Source: Nymphaea colorata (taxonomy: Eukaryota; Streptophyta; Magnoliopsida; Nymphaeales; Nymphaeaceae). From it: a stretch of 64,000 nt of DNA. Of the stretch, positions 19,739 through 28,901 are shown in pieces (position 1 is the first letter of the stretch; every line of letters starts with the position of its first letter). Under the pieces are notes generated by a model, which was not told where the DNA came from, did no database searches, and saw nothing but the letters and a program-made list of their open reading frames with translations. The stretch covers positions 19,545,035 to 19,609,034 of the forward strand of contig NC_045149.1 in the NCBI RefSeq assembly GCF_008831285.2, given 5' to 3'. Both the position numbers and the translations under genes were made by a program.

Positions 19739-21860
19739 CCCTGAGGATACAATTAAAATTGTTATAAGTGGAACAATGGATTTCAGGCGAATTCTACCGG
19801 AGAACAGTGGTCTTCAGGCAACCTGTACGCGGTTGGCAATAAAAACATGCCCCATTTCAATCCATATATAATCCACAGAATTTTTAAATTGGAAAGCGAA
19901 TAAATTAATATACTCTACTAAGCGTCTGCAATTGTCAGTAAGCTCCAGCGTATATATATATATCCATTCCACGATTCGTTATCGTCGTTCAACTTCAGAT
20001 CATAGAAGCAAAGGACATTTTGCATCTACAAATTCCAAGGCAGGAGCTTCTTGTGACTGCCCTCTTCTCTATTTTCGAGTAATAGAAGCAGCCGTCGACG
20101 CGTAGTAATTAATTGCTGAAAGAACCATGGTGCAGTTACGCCAGCGACTCGTTTTGCTTAAGTTTGGTAGCGAGAATTTGGAAGCCTTTCTCCACGACCA
20201 TGCTGGTGGTGATCGAAAGGCAAGAAAGCAAGAAATTAGCAGGTATTTAATTTCTTCACGCGATCATGCTGATCTGGTCGGGAGGTAATTTTATTATCGA
20301 CCAGCAAAGCAGTCAATTTTTGTTGTTTTTGACCAGAATAATCGATTGCTTTTAATGAAACACAAGAATTTACTTATTTTCCATGAAAGAACGTTTTTTT
20401 TTTAAACTAATGTTCATACGACATGCAAGAACACTCTATTCTGAATCTTTAAAACGTGATATGATTTTATCGAAGAATATTTTGGTGGACTTAAGAGAAC
20501 ACCTATCTTTTTTCATGATGTGCTTGAAGAAAACAATTTTCTTTCTACCAAACAACCGGAGTTCCACCAGATTATAAGCGGGACTTTCATAAGAATGTTT
20601 CTTAATATTAGTCGGGTTGAGTTAGCCAGTTAGGGCTGAACATTTTGTTTGTACCAATCAATGTTCATAATACAGGTGTGCGCAGCTTATTTCGCAGCAT
20701 AAGTGGGTCCGTGTGAGTTCCACCTTGAGACCCTTATCCAGCCATGGCCGCAAGATATACACCTCCACCAGTAGCAACTAGATAATGTTCTTGTAGAGAA
20801 GAACAACCAGCAACGGAGAAGATGATGCAGAGTTGGAGTGAGAACATAAAAAGATCTAGCAATGGAATCTCACTCATATCTCGACCCTCGATATTTTGTG
20901 ATGAATGGTTTCTACTGTGAGCTTTGATGGGGCCAGCTTTTGGTGGGAGCTACCATTAATGGCGAAGTTGCGTGACCTTGGCTGGCCCGAAGACATGCAG
21001 AAAGTGGGTGTCAGATGGCCGGGCCGTCTCAAATGGAGTGTGACAGAGGCAGATCTGTTCTCGAGTACTTAAGAAGGTGAAGGCTGGTTGCACTGACGAC
21101 CGCCCACTGGTTCTGATTTAAGCAGTACACTGTATATGCTGTCCGCCATGGACCATGGAGGACGATCAAGAGATAAGTTTCATATCCGCCATTATGGATA
21201 TCTGAAGGATCGACCTCCAGGACATGAATGCCTGAACCAATATGCAAACTGGTTTCAGAGTACTGACATTAACTTGTGGGCAATTTGGGCATATACTTTC
21301 GCCAAGAGCAGGTCGGTTTAGCGCACCTTTCATTAAGTCTGTGAGTAGATTACTTCCCAAAGCGTTTAGATCATTATCAAGGGAACATGCATCAGTTTCT
21401 TCTTAAAATTTCTGTCCCATTTCTAGATGGGGACAGAAGTTTAGAAGTGTTTGTTTACACACAAGAACCATATGATCAGTTTATGTGTTGGAGACTTTCC
21501 ATCCAGTATCCTAAACAAACACGCCTCAAAGTATTTTCAAGCCCTTTTGTGTATCATGATCTTATAATATATGCGTTCTAATTATATGGTCGTGTGAAAT
21601 ATCAGGAGCACCGCAATTTTATACCTGAGTAGAGAGAAGGATAGAATCAAGAAGATAATTGCAGAGACAGAGGGTGAGTGAGTGTGTGAAAGATTAATGC
21701 TTGTACTTGGAACACGAATTCTATAGCAAATTAAGGAGCAAAGCACATCAGGGTTCTTTCATCGACATAGACACCATCGACCACAATGCACTACAACAAA
21801 CCTCAAACAAATTCTTGAATGCATTGCAGTAATCTGTCGACAAAGAACTATTGTTTATTA
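19739..21860. other. Intergenic region between GRP-C and GRP-D
   Basis: No recognised gene. The only frame that drew attention is 20127-20288, starting at an ATG in the good context ACCATGG and coding 53 residues (MVQLRQRLVLLKFGSENLEA...). It matches no family I know and may be chance. The sequence at 21600-21880 is the likely 3'UTR and downstream flank of the minus-strand gene GRP-D. Confidence 0.4.
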
Positions 21861-21888
21861 AAGCAGCAAAAGGTCGATTTCCAGGCAA

Positions 21889-22659
21889 TCAGTGGCCGTG
21901 GCCACCTTTCCCAGAGTTACCGCCTCCACCGCTGCTGCCGCCACCACCAATGCCAATTCCAATTCCTTCACCAACGCCACCGCTTCCGCCGTTACCATAT
22001 CCGATGCCGACCCCATACCCACCACCCTGACCGCTACCATATCCGATTCCGACGCCATATCCTCCGCCACCGCCATATCCATATCCTTTTCCAACACCAC
22101 TCCTTCCACCCTCACGTGGCTCGCTACTTCCCCTTGACCCACAACCTTCCCCACATTGATGCCCATCACCACCTCCAGAACTTCCTCCACCGCCACCACC
22201 ACCAGCACCTCTACCAGGAAGTTGGCTACCACCCCCACCTCCCACAGGGTGCTGTTGGCTTCGATGGCCGCCACTACTGCCACCACCACTGCCAGGCACA
22301 GGGCCACCGTGACCAGAACGTCCGCCTTCAACTCCACGGCTACAGCCGCCTCCTCTTGAGCCACAATTATTTCCAGAGGGGTTTCTACCTTGTTCTGGAT
22401 TTGCATGACCACCGCCGCCACTGTTGTGGTGGCCCGCGGCGTTACTTCCGCCACCTCCTCCAGGAACTCCACCACCACCAATACCGACACCGATGCCAAC
22501 ACCAATCCCACCACCTCCGCCTCCCTGATCTCCGGGCGTTTTGCACTTGATCTTCTCCTCAGCTATTGCATCTCTGGTATGATTCCGAGCACCATGAATA
22601 CAAGAAAACAGCAAGAAAGAAACTAAAAGAAATAGGATGGCGGATTTCCTGTTTCTCAT
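21889..22659 (-). CDS. GRP-D: secreted cysteine-containing glycine-rich protein
   Basis: A single-exon minus-strand frame of 256 residues. The frame is open further upstream, but the ATG at 22659 is preferred because MRNRKSAILFLLVSFLLFSCIHG gives a clean signal peptide. The mature protein starts about ARNHTRDAIAEEKIKCKTPGDQ, then is over half glycine: GGIGVGIGVGIGGGG, a middle part with Cys residues (NNCGSRGGGCSRG, HQCGEGCGSRG), and two near-identical repeats around GYGVGIGYG close to the C-terminus. It ends GKGGHGH. A TATA-like TATTTAA on the minus strand (22728-22734) lies about 70 bases upstream. Cys pairs could crosslink; the role is probably structural in the cell wall, by inference. It shares no specific motif with GRP-A, B and C apart from glycine richness, so it is a separate type. 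Confidence 0.8.
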   Translation of the reverse strand: MRNRKSAILFLLVSFLLFSCIHGARNHTRDAIAEEKIKCKTPGDQGGGGGGIGVGIGVGIGGGGVPGGGGGSNAAGHHNSGGGGHANPEQGRNPSGNNCGSRGGGCSRGVEGGRSGHGGPVPGSGGGSSGGHRSQQHPVGGGGGSQLPGRGAGGGGGGGSSGGGDGHQCGEGCGSRGSSEPREGGRSGVGKGYGYGGGGGYGVGIGYGSGQGGGYGVGIGYGNGGSGGVGEGIGIGIGGGGSSGGGGNSGKGGHGH

Positions 22660-22799
22660 CGCTACTGGCCTACTCCTGCAGAACACTCGCAAGGTGCAGG
22701 ATGGAAGCCCCGCCATGCACGTAGAGGTTAAATAGAAGACGCAGGCCTTAACTAATTGGCCGACAAGACAAAAATTGCCGGAATTCCGCCAACTCATGG

Positions 22800-24640
22800 A
22801 GGTAATTTTTAACGTTATCTTCCCCAGACTGGATTAAAGTTTATTCTAACACAAAACTTAATTTGAAGATTAATTTATAAAACTGACATAAACAAGGATC
22901 ATATCATGGTAAGTGATCAAGTGCATTAAGAATGAAGTAATCGATTCGCGTGTAAAAGAAAACATGTACTGGATTGGACATTCAAGCGGGGGAAGGACCC
23001 AATGGCCTCAGTACACGTAAGAGATTGTTCATGTGAAGACTGAGAAGTGTTGGACGGATCTGAATGGATGTGAGTTTCAGTGCATGACCACACGGGAATA
23101 CATTGTAGTTCCAACGCACTTCGTCGCCATACGGGCCTTCTTCTTTTTCTCTTTTCTTTTTGTTGATATGATCAGATTAGAGCATATGGCACCCGTCAGT
23201 TCTGGCTCGTGGAAAAAGTTGTTTTGTTTCAAACTTTTGCGCCGGCAGATCTTTTTAATTGCTAGAATTTCCGGCATGTAGATCTGTCTACTCCGATGAG
23301 ATTTTCACTGGAAAAAATTGCGTTTAATACAAATGTTACTTCTTTTACAAGCAGAATACTATGAAAGTAATATTTTTGGAGTTAACAATACGGAGTATGT
23401 AAGTATAACTTGAAACCCAATGTATTATTTTTTAGAGAAGTATCTTTATTATGAAATATATGTGTACTTAATGATCTTTACAGTGTCAGATTGAACAGAA
23501 GAGTCAGATTTACCTTTCCTGGACTTCAAAATGTGGCATAAGCAAATGGACCAACTATGGGTGAATATAATGTCATACAACAAAGGATCTGGTTCAGTTG
23601 ATCCACTGAAATATGGATGGTATGGGACAAATTGCATCTGATGGCCCGATGCCATGCACCCTGCTGGAAAGCATTCAGTTGATTTTGTCATCTTTAAAAG
23701 TAGAGTGAGTTTCTCATGTTTTTATTTTTTACTTACAGCCAAACTGCTGTTTGAGTTGGTTTATAATATCGCTCCTCTAGGTGCAGAGGTGAGTGCTGCC
23801 ATGGAACACGTTTAATAAACAAGTGTTCTTGTTTTACAAAGAATGTGCAATTTTAATTATCCAGCGTTTGATTATGAGATCTAGGAAAATATTCATGATG
23901 AGATTAATTATGTTTATTTGAACGAAAACAGGTATTTTCTTATCAAACTTTTTCTAGTTTCAACATATCATAATTTTGGACAAAATCTGTGTTCTAATAT
24001 CCAACCAGCTACTTTCCTCTATTTGAGCCATTTATATTAATGAAACAACGGTCATAGCGTACACAGGCCAAACCTGAAATTTCTAACTGTTCACCTAGCG
24101 TGCACCCGTATGATCAACTGAACTATAATGTTGACAGCAAATATTTGCCTAGAAAATCAAGGGCCTGAGTTGATTGAACCGAATGCGAGAGATCTTCTTC
24201 CCACATAAAATTTCAAGATCATACTCTTATACTTTCAAGCTTTTAACTTGCTTGAGAGAATAGGTAGACCTACAATACATTTTTTCTTACTTGGGTGCCG
24301 CGCTTGCCACCACATACGGCCGATAAGAGTAATACCCCAAAATAGACCATGGGATTCCAACATGCTCGATCCATTGAGTGTGAGCTGCCTTGCAGAAGAC
24401 AAGGACTCATGCATGTTGAGGAAGATACCCTTATGAGAAATGGCGGAAAAAGGAGCCTGCTCAAGCGTTAAGGCTTCTACTCATGCGAGCCATGCATTTT
24501 CCACGGCCATGAACACCAAAAGGTAGCTGCAGATACTGTAACTGACGAAGACTGAGTGGAACTGGAAGGTTTCACATGCAGAAGCAAGGCCCCAGTCTAT
24601 CCTTGATCTTGCGCTTTCGATAGACACGACGAACTTGCTT
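22800..24640. other. Intergenic region between GRP-D and the PRP-GRP gene
   Basis: The region between two divergently transcribed genes, so it contains both promoters. No further gene is supported; short frames in 22926-23691 and 24248-24669 show no domain. Confidence 0.45.
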
Positions 24641-24651
24641 CTTCCTTGTCC

Positions 24652-24658
24652 ATAAATA
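24652..24658 (+). promoter_or_regulatory. TATA-like box of the PRP-GRP gene
   Basis: ATAAATA lies 48 bases upstream of the ATG at 24706, implying a short 5'UTR. No better box is seen nearby. Confidence 0.45.
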
Positions 24659-24705
24659 CTCTTGCTCACAGATCAGCAACATCACTTCCTCTCCTCGCCT
24701 TCAAT

Positions 24706-25266
24706 ATGGCTCGCTGTTACCTCCTTTTCCCTCTGGTGGTTCTCTCGCTCCTATTAGCCCACACACAAGCCAACCTGTTTGGGCCATTCCGTCCGCTATT
24801 TCCGCATCGACGTACTCCATCACCATCCTTACCACCCACGCCTTCCTCAGCACCGCCACTACCTTCCCTTCCACCTCTGCTGCCACCTTTTTCTCCACCA
24901 CCGCCACTACCTTCTCTCCCACCGCTGCTGCCACCTTCTTCTCCACCATCACCTTCGCCAGCTCCACCACCCTCATTGCTGCCGTCCCCCGTTGCGCCGC
25001 CTTCTCATTTTGCTGGTGGTGCAGGGGCAGGAGGTGGAGGGGGAGGAGAAGGTGGTTGCACGGGCAATAGTAGCTCAGCTAGGGGTTCAGGAGGAGGAAG
25101 TGGAAGCAGCTTCGGTGCAGGCAGCGCAGCTGGCGGCGGAGGAGGAGGTGGAGGAGGAAACTGCACAGGTGACGGCGGTTCTTCTGGCAGTGGCAACGGA
25201 AGCGGCTACGGAGAGACTAGCGGAACTGTGCCTTCACCCCCTTCTGTGGATTTCCTTCTTCAGTAG
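24706..25266 (+). CDS. Secreted proline-rich/glycine-rich hybrid protein
   Basis: A single-exon frame of 186 residues. The ATG at 24706 is the first of the frame; upstream codons are open only via non-ATG. Signal peptide MARCYLLFPLVVLSLLLAHTQA, then a basic NLFGPFRPLFPHRR. Residues about 37-100 are proline/serine/leucine-rich, with a tandem PPLPSLPPLLPP repeat and SPPSPSPAPPP, resembling proline-rich wall proteins. From about 103 the composition changes to glycine/serine-rich (GGAGAGGGGGG), with two cysteines in similar contexts (GGCTGNSS and GNCTGDGG). The end is PSPPSVDFLLQ. The two-part layout suggests an extracellular wall protein; no specific function is known to me. A polyadenylation-like AATAAATATTAATAAAG follows at about 25348. 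The antisense frames are composition shadows. Confidence 0.75.
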   Translation: MARCYLLFPLVVLSLLLAHTQANLFGPFRPLFPHRRTPSPSLPPTPSSAPPLPSLPPLLPPFSPPPPLPSLPPLLPPSSPPSPSPAPPPSLLPSPVAPPSHFAGGAGAGGGGGGEGGCTGNSSSARGSGGGSGSSFGAGSAAGGGGGGGGGNCTGDGGSSGSGNGSGYGETSGTVPSPPSVDFLLQ

Positions 25267-25396
25267 ATTGCAACGCGAGTGGGAACGGATGTCATGAATT
25301 GGATAAATGCGTGGTCGGATGTGATGATGCACCTGACTATGCTATGAAATAAATATTAATAAAGTCTCTCTCTTTTATACTAATTGTGTGTTCCTT

Positions 25397-25400
<4 letters not shown>

Positions 25401-25479
<79 letters not shown>
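25401..25479. repeat. (AT)n microsatellite, about 39 units
   Basis: An uninterrupted AT tract of about 79 bases shortly after the PRP-GRP polyadenylation signals. It is the longest simple repeat in the window. Confidence 0.97.
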
Positions 25480-25483
<4 letters not shown>

Positions 25484-26451
25484 CTATTTTGTGTCGTATG
25501 ATTTTTTTTTCTCTCATATTGCTTGGCTTTTTACCTAAAGTTACAAGTGGTTCAGATCTGATTTGAAATTTTTGTCCATTTCTAATGACTTAGTTGGACC
25601 TGATTGTAACCTAAGTTGCATTTAGGTATAGCCTTATACCCATCGGACAAAAAAAAGAGTTTAAATAAGTAAAGCACTGGATGAAATAGTCAAATGATTC
25701 AGATTGTTTAAAGGGTTTCATATAATCTGAAACCGAATGCTTAAGTAGGGAAAATGGTTCAGATTGAATTGGATGTATCATGTACCCATCACTATTCCAA
25801 GTTTCCAGACGTTTACATGTTTGGATCCAAAACGAATTGAGAAAAATTCATACCATATCCAAATCTAACTCAAAACAGATATTTAAACTCACCATTGTAC
25901 CTGAACTGCATTACATATTTCAAAATGTAAGGATATTGGATAATTGAAATTTCAACTTGTTATATTCATGTTTACCTTGAAAAAGATTATACATGACCAT
26001 TTGTAGCTGGAGGTTTTAATGACATTATTAACCTAATACTTCAAGGACAGAAGGTCAGAAGATGTCCCTTTCAGTTAAGGACCCATTAAATGAGTCCAGA
26101 GCCTAAAAAAGATTCTTTGCCATGAAAAGGTTTTAGTGTGCTTTAATCCAATAATTCACTGAAACAACTAAAAACCTATAAAAATAACTTAAAAAGTTTG
26201 CATATATTAATAAAATAAAGTAAAGCCACATGCTGCCTTCTATCGGGCCCGGCCATGAGCTAGTTCAATTTGGCAACCTTAATTTAGACTGTTTTTTTTC
26301 TTCTTCCTTTTAGCATGGCTTCAGACTCAAATGATGTTGAATAAACTTTAGTGGGTAGCATTCATGACATATCATTCATAAAAAAAAAAGCCAAATTCGA
26401 TAGGTTGGCTCGGTTTGATTATATATACATTTAAATCTCAATTTTCTATAT

Positions 26452-26493
<42 letters not shown>

Positions 26494-27150
26494 TCATGGC
26501 ATGACATTGTTAGCCAACTCCCTTGAAAAACTCCACCCATATTGTATAGGGTTGGCATGAGCATCAATCCGATGGATAAGAAGTTAATAGTTCCCGACCC
26601 ACTGCCGACAAAAACTTTGAGCCAACCGAGCCCAACTTTATTGAGCCTTGGGTCGAACTGGCCCGGCCAATGCCCATCTCAATCAGTAGGTAGTTGGGTG
26701 GTCTGATTCATTTCATTTAGAGTGATCCCACGAATAGAAAACTCAATGGCTTTGTAATCTCAATTTTTTGGACGACCCACCTCCCAACAAATCAAATACA
26801 ATATCTTAGCAGGGAAGAAGATGAGCTCCACCAATCTCACGGCAGATGAAGGACCATGTCAATTTGGCACATCCCAACGGAAACCTGCAACTAAGATGAA
26901 ATGGGTAGTAGGTGCAAAGTGGGCTCCGTGAATTTCGGTGCAAAAAGCACTGGTGGGTCTCATGAAAAACCAACTCGGCTCGAACTCTCGAACCTCGACC
27001 TGAGATTTCCAATGGCGGTTCTTTGAAGGTCCATGGAGTTCAGTCTGGTTTGAGCAGTGGGGCTCTGCTTTCCCATATCGGTGACTACCCAAAAGGATAC
27101 GAAAGACATTGGTAATTTAGGAAGGCCTCAAAAGTCTGGGTGTCGGTTTT
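25480..27150. other. Intergenic region upstream of the Alba gene
   Basis: No gene. Contains a degenerate copy of repeat family C (about 25735-25990), an AT tract (about 26460-26490), and a GC-richer patch with GGCCCGGCC and GAGCCTTGGG phrases (about 26560-26700) loosely echoed at 33520-33660. Confidence 0.45.
25735..25990. repeat. Repeat family C, copy 1
   Basis: AT-rich repeat with TTCAGATTGAATTGGATGTA near its start, then CCATATCCAAATCTAACTC and ACTGCATTACATATTTCAAA. The same kind of phrases in the same order appear at 37456-37860 and 48399-48840. It has no coding capacity. Confidence 0.4.
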
Positions 27151-27207
27151 GCTGCTGACCGTATTTAAAATGTGGCCCTAATCCACAGCGCTTCTCCGCG
27201 GCCGTGC

Positions 27208-27228
27208 TTAGGGTTTATCTAGGGTTTT
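27208..27228 (+). promoter_or_regulatory. Two telo-box-like motifs near the Alba transcription start
   Basis: TTAGGGTTT (27208-27216) is the exact reverse complement of the plant telo-box AAACCCTAA. A second copy, TAGGGTTTT, sits at 27220-27228. Both are 70-95 bases upstream of the ATG. Telo-boxes are common near starts of plant genes for translation and RNA metabolism. Confidence 0.6.
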
Positions 27229-27300
27229 GGAGGTCCAGGGACGTTTCTAGTTTGGGGCGGTGGGAGAGCAAAGCCCTGATCCTCTGGGGGAGAGGAAGCC

Positions 27301-28827
27301 ATGGACAGATACCAGAGAGTGGAGAAGCCGAGGCCTGAGTCTGTCATCAGCGAGAATGAGATCAGGATTACCACGCAGGGTCTCATCAGGAACTACACCA
27401 GTTATGCGGCCAGTCTCCTGCAGGTGGACCCGTGTGCATAGGTTTTTTGGTTTCATTCATTTCTTTGTGTTTTCCTTCCGGGAAAAAATGATGCTGATTG
27501 TCGTTGGTCTTCATTGTTTTCGTGATTTTCATAGTGGTTCTTGATTTGGGCACTTGGGATTTTGTTTGTGTGCGCGCCTTCTATTGGGGTGCTGGACAAT
27601 GTTTGGTTGTGGAGTTGGTTGATGTTAGATTTTGAGAATCTCGCGTCTGAATATTCATTGGGAATCCCTTTATTGTTCTTCATGCCCAATCTCGTTTTGA
27701 ATGTTCCTCATTCTCTTTATTGCTTGGTTGTTTCTATATTGAGGTAGCGGGCGAATAAATGGTGTTTGAAGCGTTCCAGAGATGGTTCAGTAGCATTACC
27801 CTGTTGTTTCTTGTAGTAACTTATTTTCTGTTTTTATCACTTCTTTGTAATCGCTCGTACTGTTTCCCCCTTCCATGTTTATTCATATCATCTCTCTCCT
27901 TCCTTTCGTGCTTTCAGTTGTGGGTTTCTCATTGAGAATAGTCAAGACCGCCCGTATAATGTTGCTGCTTGACATTACATTTGAGCGTAAACTTGGAGCT
28001 CTTAGAGTTGGTTTTTGTGGCTTCTCGAAAGTTGTATGCAGTCGGTGCTAAGTTAGCCTTTAATGCATTAATCGGGGGAAGCTTCTGATTTTCCTCTTTT
28101 TATTGACTTATTATGAGCACTCACCTTCGGGATTGGTTTGTTCTCCAGATGTTAGAAAATGGTGGTGTCTTAGTTCTTAATTGAAAGCAACGCCTTCACC
28201 CTTTTCTTCATTTTTTTTGGTTGCTCTGTTCCCTAAATATATTGTCTTTACTATTCTTTTCAGTTTACTGTTTCTTTTCTCCGTCATGAAAGGTTCAGTT
28301 GTCCTTAAATGCTTACTTAGCTTGTGTATGAATCAGTGTCAATCTGTAATACTGCAGAAATTCTGCTGCTTGTGAGTTCAAAAGAACTATAATTTGTGAT
28401 CTTTCTATCCTGGAGATAGACTCATAAGTTGCTGCATGCCTGTAAATCTTCATTGTGGAGAACCACTGGCAGTATTTTGTTTGTCTTCCTTTAGAATGCT
28501 TTCTGTGTGGTTTTTACAGGTAGAAAGACTGAGTGTCACATATTAATATCCAACATTCAAGTGTCAATTTGATCTGACTGCTTGCATGTTGGCATGAGTA
28601 AAAACACTTTTGAGGTAAAAAGATGTTTCTTAGCTATGAGATGTACCATTTAGAGCATTCTTTTATATGTGGCAACTTGTACTTCATGTAGTCATATTAT
28701 AGAAAGGACTTGCAGTCTATCCTAATGCATAGCTTGTAAAATATATGTTGGGATATACATTTGTATATGTATGTAGATTTTGGGATGTGTATTGGGATAT
28801 ATGAGCACTACCTCAAGACTTTCTATC

Positions 28828-28901
<74 letters not shown>

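Noticed and set aside
21819-22550. His/Arg-rich plus-strand frame across GRP-D
   Set aside because: A composition shadow of the minus-strand glycine-rich gene; no domain and no plausible start.
24779-25297. His/Pro-rich alternative frame inside the PRP-GRP gene
   Set aside because: Overlaps the frame that has a clear signal peptide; the composition follows from the repeats.
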